The notes under the pieces: generated by a model
The model's input: only the letters and a program-made list of their open reading frames with translations
The model's database searches: none
What the model was told of the DNA's origin: nothing
Position numbers and translations under genes: made by a program
Origin: Mansonella perstans
Lineage: Eukaryota > Nematoda > Chromadorea > Rhabditida > Onchocercidae
Length of the DNA: 64,000 nucleotides
Direction of reading: 5' to 3'
NCBI GenBank assembly: GCA_037074765.1
Contig: JBAMDO010000564.1
Coordinates: forward strand, 372,001-436,000
Shown here: positions 24,512 to 36,538 of the stretch, in pieces
Layout: the number at the start of each line of letters is the position of its first letter
How positions within the stretch are numbered: position 1 is the stretch's first letter

Positions 24512-25533
24512 GTTGTATCTTTACAGAGTCATGATAAAAGGAGAAAAACTTCAAAAAACTATTAATAAACAAGTATAATTCATAAATATACGTTGAAAAT
24601 GAATAATTTACAAGAAAATGATGTTATATTATTGAATTTCATCATTGTTATACTAATTTACTGATTTAATAATGATTTTATGATAATTAATGGAATAAAA
24701 CTAGAATTATTTTAATTATTGACCATGTTATTTTATTTGTTATGTAAGAATAAATAACGGAATAAAATTATTACTCCTTTCGAATAAAATATCATTCATT
24801 TCAAGTAACACTAGACATTCTTTACTATTTTATTCTGTTGCATAATATTACTTTCAAAATATGGCCTTAATTGGCCTGATATATGAATCTAGTGATTCTA
24901 AACAAAATAATCATATGATAAAAGTATGGAAAGAGACAATGAATGATTTTTCAGCGAATGGTTCAATTATTTTTGGTTTGTATTGATTTATAAATGAAAA
25001 AAAAAAATAACATAAGAATGAAGAAAAGATAACATAAGAATTAAAAGATAATCGATGATAAAAGATTTACATAATCTACTTTGTAACAAATTAATTACCA
25101 AATTACAAAGTATATTGTGTATGTGCATAATGAAGAAAACGAGACGAAAAAAAAAATTTTTAATAAAATTATTCTCCTTCATCATTAATTGAATTAGAAT
25201 TAACTTTTAAAGCAAAATGATGCACGTGATGTTTTCCGTAAGGAACCTGCAGAAAATAACTTCTGACTTTTAATAATAAAGATAACAAAAGATATACAAT
25301 TCACTAAAAAATTTCGATTGTAACTTTAACAAGTCAGAAGATATACTTTTTGATAAACAGCAGTCTTTCGCTTTGTAACAGAGTGTCGGATAATAAATTC
25401 TTGCCAACAACAAGGATATGATGAATATTCTAAGGAAGTTAATGAGAAATGAGCTCTTTTTTGAAGCAAATGAGAAAGTCAAATATAAATAGCCTTCAAA
25501 TAACACACCGAAACATTATGACTTCAAATAACG

Positions 25534-25572
25534 AATGTGAGAGACTACTGCAATGCAGTAGTCTCTCACATT
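25534..25572. repeat. 19-bp perfect palindrome with a single-base centre
   Basis: Arms 25534-25552 and 25554-25572 are exact reverse complements around one A; each arm contains GTGAGAGACTACTGCA. A 39-base palindrome of mixed composition is unlikely by chance and would extrude as a cruciform. Confidence 0.85.
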
Positions 25573-25932
25573 AAACGATGTGTCGGAACATCTAGCAGTG
25601 TCAAAGAAAATAATATTGACACTAATACCAATTATTTAGCTATTAAACATTGTGTTAGTTATGTTACAGTTGCACGCAATCGCTCTAGTAGTGCCATGAG
25701 ACCAGTTTCATAATGAAATTTTTGTTAAATTATTAGCATTTACTTAATTCAACAGTGACAATAAACATTTAAATTGATTTGACAGAGCATCTTTTAAAAC
25801 TCTATCTAGCTAGCCAGTAAAACTTGGGAATGCTTTAAGAGCAGATATTTATGTCAAGACATATTTTATAATAGTTTTCTTCTAATGAACTCTTTTAATC
25901 AATCTAATAAATTTGGAGCAGTTGAAATTTCG

Positions 25933-25954
25933 TTTTTTTTTTTTTTTTTTTTTT
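25933..25954. repeat. T homopolymer tract (22 bases)
   Basis: Uninterrupted T run in spacer DNA; length in the assembly may be unreliable. Confidence 0.8.
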
Positions 25955-26460
25955 CACTTATATTCCTACTTATTAGATGAACAGAATTGTTAAAATTTAG
26001 AACTCACTGATAAACAAACCAAATAAATTATAGAAAAAGTAATAGCATATGAAATTTATAACAAGCAAGAAATTTCGGGAGAAATAGTTTGACTAAATGA
26101 AAACAGAATGCTTAAAAAGCCTTCGAACAACTCCTTATATATGATTCAGATCAATTCAAACACTAATCCCGACTAGTAGAACAAAGAAGAAATGGCTCAT
26201 TTTGGTCAACAAATTCTTTAATAAGGAAATTGATCATAAATGTATTCTATAAAATTGGAGAATAACATTTTGGAAACTTCTTTCTTTTTTGTCCGAAAAT
26301 AAAGAATTTATGTCGCATTGTTTATTATGTAAATATTCCAAGCTGTAAACAACTTCAGATTGATTGCCTATATTTATTTTCGTTTATTAAATTCTGGATC
26401 GTTGTCAGTTGCTATATAAATGATTGATTCAGATAGTTCAATTTTGTTAATTTTTATCCT

Positions 26461-26546
26461 TTTTTAAAACAGCATGTTTAGAAGCATTGAAATAACTTTT
26501 TAAAACAGCATAACTTTTTAAAACAGCATGTTTAGAAGCATTGAAA
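26461..26546. repeat. 32-bp direct duplication with a partial third copy
   Basis: Identical 32-base copies at 26461-26492 and 26515-26546, both containing AAACAGCATGTTTAGAAGC; a truncated copy (CTTTTTAAAACAGCATAA) lies between them. Looks like recent local slippage duplication. Confidence 0.85.
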
Positions 26547-26735
26547 AAAATAAGGATTTTAAGTACATTTATATAGAGATTTACATTCCTTTAATCTAAG
26601 GCTACATTTCTTTTTGACTTTTCGTCTTCTTTTTCTTTCCAGCAAAGTAAAAAAGTTATTAAGTAAAGAACTGCGCAAATGATTTGATTTAGTTAGTAAC
26701 AAAGCTTATTTCGTAAATTTCAGCGGAGTACTTAG

Positions 26736-27017
26736 CAGCAAAAGATATTATTGGAAGTCTTTTTCGTTTCTTCGTCAACAAATAAATCTTCAAATAAAAA
26801 TGAAGCTGTTCATATAGAGCTCTTTGCAAAGACCCTCAAAAATTTAGAGCATAGTGAAATCATTAGTGTATTTGCTGGTCAAATGGCACTGAGAAAAAAG
26901 GATCAAACTTCCATTCGCAAAATAATAAACTTTCTGTATTTAAAAATTTTGAGAATGAAATCGCCTGAACTTCACACTTTTTTATACGAATTTTTCACTA
27001 AACTTTATTTAATTTAA
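26736..27017 (+). CDS. Candidate 3'-terminal exon of an unidentified gene
   Basis: Open frame of 93 codons ending with TAA at 27015-27017, preceded by acceptor-like sites (TTTCAG ending 26723; CTTAG ending 26735). The translation has a charged, amphipathic middle (HIELFAKTLKNLEHSEI, KKDQTSIRKIINFLYLKIL) unlike the Phe/Leu/Tyr strings of spacer frames. From the first acceptor, another frame gives a short plausible ending (EYLAAKDIIGSLFRFFVNK). The two cannot both be right. No upstream exons or homologue recognised, so it may also be chance or a decayed exon. Confidence 0.22.
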   Translation, partial: QQKILLEVFFVSSSTNKSSNKNEAVHIELFAKTLKNLEHSEIISVFAGQMALRKKDQTSIRKIINFLYLKILRMKSPELHTFLYEFFTKLYLI

Positions 27018-30000
27018 TAAACATTATGTCATGTACATTTAGACTTTATTGCAGTGTTAGGCACTGTGAATATAGCGAGAATTTTACAAAGGATAAATGT
27101 AAAGTTTGAAAGTGCAAACATTCTGATCAAAGCTTATTGAGCGGGGACTACATCACATTTACGTCTGACTAAGTTCTTTTCGAAAACAACAAAATAAACA
27201 ACGATGATGTGAAAACAATGATGATGTATAAAATTGGGGACGAAATGATTGAATTTATCATTTAGATTCTTTTCAGATAAGATCCTCGTATCTCTTGTGT
27301 CTTTAATTATGATGTAATTAACTAAAACTCTTATCAACATTTCTGATTAGATTATTTGCAGCAACACAAAAAAAAGAGATAGAGGAAGTAATGAAACATT
27401 TACACTTCAAAGAAGAAATATTTCTTTTCGGAAATTGAATTTGTGATAAAATATTCAATTAGAGATGTTAAAATAAAAATATAAGAAGTTGTTTCGGCCG
27501 GCAAGGTAAATAATTGTTGGAGTAGCTGTGCGGCTATTATATTTTCTATTCCACTCATGAAATGATGCTTTACAACATTGATGAAGATTTTTTGTTATGC
27601 AAATCACGAGAATTATGATAATAAATCTCTACTAGCATAAAAACATTTATCGATTGTGCATTCCTATTTTTCAAAATTTCTATTTCTATTTTATTCATAT
27701 TCAGCGAAATGCATATTTTCACATTGCCGATAATTCCCGGAAATATTATGCTTATAACTTTTTTTTTGATCCTTTGATGTCTAAGCTGCAATTTTTTAGA
27801 GAATCTTATACTCATTTTGCAGGAAATGAATAAAATGAGCATAAAAACATGACAGTCGAAATGACTAATAATTCAGGCCTTATCTGCAAATGATCATTAC
27901 TAATTTAGAACAAAGGGCCAAGCGAACAGCACTGAAAATTTGAGGCATATGCTTCTTTTTATTTTTTCTATGAGAATAAATTGTAGTAAAAGAATACTTC
28001 AGAGCTTTTTCAACTACAATCTTCAGAATTTTTTTAGTGATTATTTAAAAGACAGAAAAGAGAGAAAAGAATTTGTTGTCGAATGGAAAATATGCTTGAA
28101 AGAAGGAGAAAAGATTCCAATGATTTGGTAAAGATGACAAAGCAAGAGTTTAAATTCAGAAAGTGGTGAACTAAGGCTATCAATCAGTAACTGCAAAAAA
28201 GGCTTCAAATATTTCAAATATGGAGCTATTTCAAAAGCAGCCTAATCGATTCACTTTTCGCTTATTTTAGTATAGACCGCAAAGTGGTTTCTCTTTTCCT
28301 TTTTAACTTGGTAACAAATTACTTCAAATTACAGAGAACCAGAAAATGCTTTCATTTTACTTAAGAAAAAAAAACGCACACTTTAATCAAAGCAAAAACA
28401 CCTGTGAGAAATTCTTTTCTAAGCTATTAAGTTATGCATAAATAAATCTGCTTTGAATTTAGAAAAGATTTTCGAAATTCTTAGGAATATAGGAGAGCAG
28501 ATTGACATATGAAATAATCTACTACGAAATCACTGATATATGCATGACTTCTTTTTTAAGCATTCTGCTGGAAGATGAATGCAAAATCAATCAACTTTAA
28601 TGTTCGATTTGTTTTTGGAGCAAATAACAACCATTGAGATTTGTTTCTAGAGTAAAAAGTTACATTCTTGATGAAAAATAAATTAATAGGAAAGCTAAGG
28701 ATTAAAGACTTGGAATGAAAATAAATTAATTTAAATAAAAAAATTTAAAAGTGTGTTTAAACTTTGAAAAATTGTTTTAAGAAATAAAATTATGCATTCA
28801 ATTTAACGAAGAATTTATTTTCCAATCCTTCGTTCTTCACTTATACTGTCATTAATAAGAAAATTTAAGTAAAAGAATAATAGAATGTAAGCTAAAGGAA
28901 AAAAAAAAGATTGGATAATAAGAGTACTTATATATCTCAAATTACACGAGCAGGTGGACGAGAACTTCAAAGTGAGGGAGATTGAAGATCTTTTCAAGTG
29001 ACTTATTGTTAATTACACAGCAACTGACGCCTAACGTATATTATAAACTATTGAGGAAATGCATAATGAATTAAGCGATATTTAATTTGTAGCTGATTTT
29101 ATCATCTAAAACTATTTACATTTATGGTGTTAATAATTAATTGAACAATTTATTGATTTACACATTTATGAAAGCATAATGAATGGAAGTTTAGAATAAA
29201 ATGAAATAAGTTATGTATGCATTAAATTTGCTAAACTACTTCACGATTGATTAATGATACTTTGATGAAAGAACAATAAATAGTTAGATATCTATTAATA
29301 AATAATGTTTAAGATTTGCTGCGACAAATAAAAACATATACAATTTTAGAAACATTAGACAAATGAACATTAAGTGAAGAGAAGATTTTATTAGTTAATG
29401 GATAAAGATCTAAAAAAAAAAATGGATTTTTCAAGAAGGCCATGCAGGATTTCTTCATTAATATTATACAAACTTTTTCTCAATGCTACAAAAATTTGTA
29501 ATGCACTGTATTAAAATATATGATAATCAACAAACTTGGTGACGATTCATAATTTGCGCAGAAATTATCTTTCAAAAGGAGCTCTTAAAAGTTTATAAAA
29601 ATTATTTTTTTTTGCAGAAATTTGAAGAAAAAATTTGCAATAAATGCAAAAAAGCTTGCACTTTTCAATGAGAAATTATAATTAATCTCAAAAGACATTT
29701 TTTCAAAAAAAACTCTTCAATAGTTTTTCTCTCTTATTCACAAAGAATTCATGTGAAAATGTATTGTATGAGTGAGTTTAGTTGCTAAAAAAAATGCAAA
29801 TTACTAAAACGTAATTTTCCATTAAATTTAAGCTTGTACCTCGCTCCTTCTTACTCCCTTTTTCTAGAATTCTACTGCTTTTTTCTGAAATTAGATAAAC
29901 AAAAATTATAAAAAATGAATCGATCCGTGCGATAAATCATGCTAATTCCAAGTTTTCGAATAGCATTATGGAAAGAAATGGGTAAATAATCGAATGAACT

Positions 30001-30704
30001 AAAAAAAATAACAAATTCATTTCATTTCATTGCTCTCATGAAGACAAGTTATTTACAAATAATTGCTCGTGGTTCCTTGAGGATTTAAAAATTGATCTTG
30101 ATAATAGACTGAATCCCACAGTAATTGAATTAGAATTGGGGATTATTTTGCAAAATCTTATGAAACTTAAGGGGATCCATTAGTCTCGAAGACAATTAAT
30201 TGATTGCTTTAGGGATTGATTAAAAACTAAACAATAATTCATTAAAAAATGACTGTTGGATGCAAATGATAGCAAATGGATGTTTTCTTGATTTCAAAAC
30301 GATTTTTTTCGATCAATAAATTTGTATCTCAAAAACTGTGAAATTAAGCTTCATATTAAATTTTTAAAAAAATATTTCGTAAAAAATCTTTTTTGTTTTT
30401 ACAATACTTTTTCACAGAATTTGTGAAATGAGCAATATATGACATTGGAACTAATCTTATCTAAAACGGTTGATAAGGATAAATATAATTTGTTGGTCAC
30501 TACTCTTAAATAAGAGAGATATATTTAGCAAATGTTATTTATTTAGCATGAGTATAAATTAAATTTTAACTTCAGCTATAATTTCCCAGCTCATAGTGCT
30601 ATAAACATAAAATTCCTACCGTCATAAAAATGGCCCTTTAGAACAGGTATTTCTATTTGTGTAAATATACATGAAATATTTTTCATATCATTCAAATGTA
30701 AACT

Positions 30705-30896
30705 TTAATAATATAAACCATTGGATAACTGAGTCAAATGTGAATTACGCATAAGATAAGCATTATTTAGTAAGTTTTCCTTGTTTACCCTTATTCCTTT
30801 TCTTTCAAATTTTATGTAGTATTCAATTTGATATCTAACAAAATCTGCGACAAACTGCAGTAGAAATGCAGGATATAACACAGAAATGAATAGCAA
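30705..30896 (-). CDS. Candidate membrane-segment exon, unidentified
   Basis: After a CTACAG acceptor at 30897-30898 the minus strand reads a hydrophobic segment followed by charged residues (LLFISVLYPAFLLQFVADF, then RYQIEYYIKFERKG), open to a stop at 30705. The pattern fits a last transmembrane helix plus short cytoplasmic tail. No homologue recognised; could belong with the exon at 32890-33039 or be chance. Confidence 0.18.
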   Translation of the reverse strand: MLFISVLYPAFLLQFVADFVRYQIEYYIKFERKGIRVNKENLLNNAYLMRNSHLTQLSNGLYY

Positions 30897-31660
30897 CTGT
30901 AGAGTCAAATCATATAGCTTGAAAATCCGTCCATTCAACCACATATTTCAAATTTTCACATAATACTAAGTGATACTAAGTCAGCAAACATTCGAGAACA
31001 AACGATTTCTTAAAATTATTTTTCAATGAAATTTAAACTTTGAAATTTTTTCTATGAGATAAAAAATTGCTGCTAGAAATTTACATCCATTAATCGGAGA
31101 GATATCAGACTTTAAGTTAGAAAATTTTTGAAGAAATTCCCTAGTGACAAAATAGACGAAGGAGTTTTAGCATTCAGCATGAAGCGCTTATGAATCTACA
31201 AATTTGACTAAAAAGATGAAACCATCTTAAAGATTCACAATAAAGTTAAGTTGTAGAGAATAAGGGATATTATATATGTAATATATGCAAACAAAATATA
31301 AATCGAAATTAACAAATTTGTCATGAGAATGTTACCTTTTAAAATTTTAAAATGAAATACGGACACTTTAACTGTCCATGCACCACCAAGTGGGTTTAGG
31401 AAATTTTGCAAATGGTTTTGTGCAGTGTGATTTGAGAAACGAATTATATAAAACAATTGTGCGATCGGTAGCTATGAACCTTCCATTTTTCCGCCTTCTA
31501 AAATGAAGCTTTCAGTTTGTCATTAAGGAGCTTCCATTAATGTGTTCTCTCCTTCTGACAAGATAAAAGCTTCGGCAAGTAAAAAAGAGAGGAAGAATGA
31601 TTCCCTGAAATATGTTTAGTAATTAAGGCTCTAAAAGCTTAGCGCTATTGCCGATGAGAC

Positions 31661-31710
31661 AAATTCATATTTGGTTTGTCCAAATATGAATTTTTTTTTT
31701 TTTTTTTTTT
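31661..31710. repeat. 14-bp hairpin followed by a T20 tract
   Basis: Arms 31661-31674 and 31680-31693 are complementary around TTTGT, and the second arm runs into 20 T residues. It resembles a terminator-like hairpin plus T run, but no RNA gene is visible upstream. Confidence 0.6.
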
Positions 31711-32889
31711 ACTAAGTTTGAACTCAGTAAAATTAGTAGATGCCTGTCAAGAAAACGAAAGCGGTTTCTGAAATAACCACAGATACGAATGCGGTTAATG
31801 CGAAAATATGATAGCAACGTTTGCACATGTTTGCTCATTTGCAGAAAATTGCCTCAATGAAAGTTGCTTTTAGAAAAATGTAGGCCCTAGGAATGCCATC
31901 AAGAAGCCCAATTTGTGTGTCTTCTGAGTGCTATGTCAGAGAAGAGAGATAGAAACGAAGTAATCAGACATTATAACAACACTGCAAACAGATTATTTTG
32001 AAAAATTATTATGGAAAAGCTATGTGATATTATCTTTGATGTCTTTTGCTGCATGTATGAGGCAATTTACAAATTATCTTTAACATTTAAGACTACTAAG
32101 TTTTAGAACAATGATTTAAATGATTTCAACGTTTTCGAGGGCGATAATTTTCTTCAATTAAAAAAAAGGAATTTACAGTGCATTCTAGCTATTAATAGAT
32201 GTGAGTTTGAATCTATGAAAAAATATCAAAATGTGATAGTAATGTTAATTACAATATGAAAAGTCCCATTGTATAATAATACAATTGTGAAACTTAACAC
32301 TTGGTTTAAAAAATTGATTCAAATGAGTAAATTTGTCTTTTTTTTTGATTAAAAAGAGAAACTATCAAATGATTCCTTCAAGCAATTATTTTAAACTTGA
32401 ACAAACACTTTGTTGCTTCAGCAAACCATAATACATACTTTTATAGCTATAATACATTGTTTTAATTTCATATAAGCAAATTAAACATAGCGTGAACCAA
32501 CTGTCGAAGTTTTCTTTGTTCGACATTTCAATCTTACACTTTTTTTTTTGAAAATTGAATTTTCTAAGTTTTCGCCTAGACATAATTCGAAATCCTAAGG
32601 TAATCATTAGGGAATATTTCAAGGGAATTCATTTATAGTGTTTCACTTAAAAGTAAGAGATGAATTTGTACTCTACGCTTAATACTTCGATTCGTTAAAT
32701 AAAGTTATATTAAGTTATTGATTTTACAACAATGGATCGGATAAGATTATCATGGGTCAAATCAATGATCGCATACTTTCTCTTACAATATTGTCGAAGT
32801 AAGAAGATAGTGCAAGGCATTTGAACATGTATGATAAGACTGTGACCAAGATAACTAATAAAATTTACCACTACCGCCGCCATACTCAC

Positions 32890-33039
32890 CATTTCTTTCT
32901 TTATCTTGTGTTGCACTTCTCCTTGGTTACCATAACATTTTTCCACCGCTTGTAAATTTAACAACCACAATACAATCGAGAATACCAAAGTATAGCAAAA
33001 GCCAAATTGCACATAGAAACAACCGTTTCGATTATTTTG
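32890..33039 (-). CDS. Candidate symmetric internal exon with one transmembrane segment
   Basis: Bounded by a good acceptor (ATTTCAG just above 33039) and a consensus donor (GTGAGT just below 32890); exactly 150 bases, phase 0 at both ends, 50 codons. It encodes a Cys-bearing stretch, a hydrophobic helix (FGFCYTLVFSIVLWLLNLQ) and a polar tail (KCYGNQGEVQHKIKKEM). The arrangement resembles the third helix of tetraspanins leading into the large extracellular loop, but no CCG-containing loop exon was found nearby, so this is only a suggestion. There is no ATG at its start (the apparent start codon is GTG), which supports an internal exon. Confidence 0.33.
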
Positions 33040-33567
33040 CTGAAATGGATGCAGTTGATATAATTGATAAATTAATCCAATTCAACGATTAACAGAAGTC
33101 CACGAATTATGTTTGCATCATGCATATATGATCTATTCAGGAAGCTTTTTGTTGCTAGAAATTGTTTCGACTGGAATTAATAAAGAATTAATTGATACAA
33201 GGAATTTAACTTAAGTTTGCAGTAATAAATTGTTTCGAAATAATTATACTGTAAAATGTTTGGCACAAACCAGGTCATATTATGCTATAATTATTTTCAT
33301 GAGACATTATTAATTGCAAAATATCACAAAATATCATATTACTACTTTGTTTTCAAAATTTCAAGGTGTTAAATCATATGATTGACAGTTATAAATCTGT
33401 CACAATGTAGCTTATCACTTTGTTTTCAAAAGATCATATGTTCAAGCCATTTTTTTGTAAACATATATTACTAATGATATTATTATATATAAGCATTGTC
33501 TTTTAATTTGCAAATTCCTTATAAACAAGTACTCTATATAAAGCTGCTCTAATTGTGATCAATTTAT

Positions 33568-33913
33568 TGTTATTGTCAGTATCAGCTTTAATACTGTCTC
33601 CTCCTACTATAACCATTCTTACGCCTTAATTTTGCAACCAATACCCCTTTGTTTGTATCTTTATTAAATCCTCCATATTTCTTCTCGAATTCTATTTTTC
33701 AATTCTTATATTAGTATTTGCATATTTCGCTTACCGTTCTACTATAATAATTGGTATTACTTTGAATTTCGTTGTATTATACTTGATATCCTGATAGTAA
33801 TAAAACTATAACTAGCTTTATGTTCCGAATCTGATTCATAACGATATTAGAGAGTCCATAAATCATTCATTCAAAAAATTTCTTTTGCTATAACTAACAA
33901 GACAATTTCCGAC
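33568..33913 (+). repeat. 5' LTR of the BEL/Pao relic (start approximate)
   Basis: The stretch 33692-33908 is clearly similar to 36539-36735, diverged but collinear (shared CTATTTTTCAATTCTTATAT, CTACTATAATAATTGGTATT, GCTATAACTAACAAG). The start is placed at a TG at 33568 and the end at a CA at 33912-33913; the TTTTTGGTGCCC that follows is a plausible primer-binding region. Confidence 0.65.
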
Positions 33914-34203
33914 ATGGTAATTTTTGGTGCCCAAGGTGAGGTAAGGCTGCAATTAATCATAAAAAATATCCTCAGAAATTCTTTATGGAACCAAGTTTGA
34001 TAACTAAGGTACGACTTTGATTGTACGAAACCAAAGGACGGCTACTCGAAGAAAAATAAATCTCTTACTATGACAAGAAGAGAGGAAGAAGAAGAAAAAT
34101 ATGAAGAGGTAATAAAAGGGAAAATAAAAATCTTCGAGTTGATACATGAAGCGAACGAAGCGATCATCATGTTAACTACGTGTAAAAAGGAGATGGACGA
34201 AAA

Positions 34204-34485
34204 ATGAAAGAATTGACATTAATCTCGAGTTCGATCCAAATGCAATCTAAGGAATCATTGAAGGCAATTCCTTACCTGAATGTTAATCTATTTCAATTGT
34301 CCATGTCCACTCCTCTCAGTGGTGATCCACGGCACTGGAGAGAATTCTGGAGCAGCTTTAATGCCACTGTTCACTCCCAAATTATCCCAGAAATCCAAAA
34401 ATTGAACTACCTAATTTCCTGCTTAAAAGGAACAGTACTGCAAGCCGTTAGAGATTATGACCCAGAAAATTATGAAATCATATGA
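34204..34485 (+). pseudogene. Gag fragment of the BEL/Pao relic (DUF1759-like)
   Basis: 93 codons with the Pao-type gag motif around GDPRHWREFWSSFNA, ending at a premature stop. Related sequence continues in other frames to about 34690 (for example NEKEWIEAIKKMERIFRQLE), showing that frame and stop mutations broke the original gene. Confidence 0.8.
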
Positions 34486-34984
34486 AAAATGCTAATCGAG
34501 AAATATGGCGACTGATCGACTATTACTAAATTACGGTACAACGAACTATAATCTATTAAACCAAATGAGAAAGAATGGATTGAAGCAATAAAGAAAATGG
34601 AAAGAATTTTCCGACAATTAGAGGCTCAGGGAGAAAATCTGGAATACTCTAGCATTGAAACCGTAGTCGAAAGCCGACTACCACGATAGATACTTCACAA
34701 AGTATACCACAAAAAACAGTTTATAGGCCCATGGTCAGTGTCAAAATTCAGAAGATTTCTTGGAAATTTGATCAATGTCAGTAAATAGGTAAAAAATTAA
34801 TTTTCATTTATTCAAATGGAAAGAAACATGCTTTTCTAAGGCTAAGCAGAGCGCAAGAACCTATAATGGAATCCAGCATTATCAACCATTCACAACGAAA
34901 AGAAGATTCCTTATGCTACAGCAATGAAAAGCGAAATCAAATAAATAAGACCGTGCACATTTTCTAGTCAAAATCACTGGGATA

Positions 34985-35194
34985 GTGGATTTCAAGTATA
35001 CCACAATGAATACTCGAATGAAACATCTCAAGGAGATGAAGAAATGTGTTATTTGTTTGAAGACACATCAAGGCGAAGAATGCAAAAGAGAAGTAAAATG
35101 TTTTTACTGCAAAGTTGCTCATAACATTGCATTATGTGAAAGAAGAAATCAACTACATTCGAAAATTTTATACCTTAATAGAACTGTCAAATGA
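34985..35194 (+). pseudogene. Zinc-knuckle fragment of the BEL/Pao gag
   Basis: Contains [15 protein letters not shown] followed by [13 protein letters not shown], the paired cysteine-rich knuckle typical of Pao gag proteins, which bind nucleic acid. It is cut off from the upstream gag piece by stops. Confidence 0.75.
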
Positions 35195-35534
35195 AGGAAT
35201 CAATAAATTGGAAGATTGTTTAATTAACTACAATCTGATAATAATGACTCAAACAAATGCAGTAATTAATAAACAAAGTGAAGAAATCGTACTACTACTA
35301 TGTAAGGGGATAATTATATTTAACCCATTACGGCAAAACGAAAGGAAGAAGATTTTTATATTGAAGGAATTATTTCAACGACTAAATTTAATAGAAACTG
35401 ATGAACAAGATTTAAGATTAGCTCCTTTTAGTATTATAAATCCTAAATCATGTATAGTTACTCAAGCGCAACTCAGGATACGAATTAACTATGAGATTAT
35501 CGAAATATGTGCTAATGTAATATCTGACCGATGA
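35115..35534 (+). pseudogene. Pao protease-region fragment
   Basis: 139-codon open frame. The part near EEIVLLLCKGIIIFNPL and the run LAPFSIINPKSCIVTQAQL resemble the aspartic-protease region of Pao polyproteins. The catalytic segment is not recognisable, so an internal deletion or rearrangement has occurred. Confidence 0.6.
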
Positions 35535-35949
35535 ATTACATGTTGTTAAAATACCTAGGCCAATCAAACGATGAATTTAACAAATTATTGGAGGTGAAAT
35601 TGGAGCGGATTATTTCTTTAAATTTGTAGAACTGAAAAAATCGAAAAACTAAAATCCGGATTCTCATTACATCATATAAATACTGGTCCAATATTCAAAA
35701 CATATCAATGATCGTTGGAAGTGGCACATGAATCAACTTTGCTAAACAGATAAGAAACATACTTTTAATGCAATAAGCTGTAACCAACTTAAACTGCAGG
35801 TCAGAAATAGAAAATTTTTGAAAGCTAGAAATCATGGGAATATATGAAGGACCTAATGTCGACGACGATGACGAGGCAAATAGTTTAAGAAATTTACAAC
35901 AAAACAGCCTTGACTATTTGGACCAAATTTATATCAAAACTAACAATGG

Positions 35950-36330
35950 AGTAGTCAAAAGGTGGATAACTGTTTTACTACAAGAGCAGTGCATTTAGAA
36001 TCTTATAGAAAACTTATCAGCAGAAACGTTCATGAATTTATTTCGCAGACTTGTATCACGTATCTTAAACTTGTTTTAAGCGAATCAATTTCAATTGATA
36101 TTCAAAACTATTATGAATCAAAGTAAAAATTCCCTCGTTTCAAAAGGGATAATATGGAAAAATACTACATCCAAAGCAGCATAAAGCGGAAGTGTTTATG
36201 AATGAATGATTGGATCAACAAAAAAGACTCTCAAAAGAATAATAGGTAAGTAACTTTTATGCGAAAGAGAATTAATCACATTAATAGTGGAAATTGAAGA
36301 AATACTTAATACCCGTCCATTAATCTGTAA
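35950..36330 (+). pseudogene. Integrase-region fragment of the BEL/Pao relic
   Basis: Translation across shifting frames shows pieces of the Pao integrase core and its C-terminal flank (AVHLESYRKLISRNV, MIGSTKKTLKRIIGK, EEILNTRP-like). Many stops; no intact frame. Confidence 0.6.
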
Positions 36331-36538
36331 AAAATTTTGATGATTAAAAAATCATAAAACTTATAGATTTCATTTCACCTGTTTTCATTAGATATACCAA
36401 AAGATGAAGATAGTTCACAAGATGAATTCATTCCACAAACATTGAATATTAAGAAGAAATTAACCAAATACTGGTCCAATATTCAAAACATTAGATGTAT
36501 TTTGGGAAAATTGGAAAAACAAATATTCCTGCGCAATC

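Larger units (their letters stand above)
19885..33567. other. Gene-poor region upstream of the PDF-receptor gene
   Basis: About 13.7 kb without a firmly identified gene. It contains a purine-rich minisatellite, two striking inverted repeats, a 32-bp direct duplication, homopolymer T tracts (25933-25954, 31691-31710) and two orphan exon-like segments, listed separately. All other frames are short, AT-biased and without family features. Because the receptor's 5' end is not closed by a convincing signal-peptide exon, its first exon(s) and promoter may lie here. Confidence 0.5.

Noticed and set aside
31340..31456. Minus-strand segment with GGAWTVKVSVFHF that faintly recalls dynein light chain
   Set aside because: No acceptor before it, key light-chain residues are missing, and no neighbouring exon fits.
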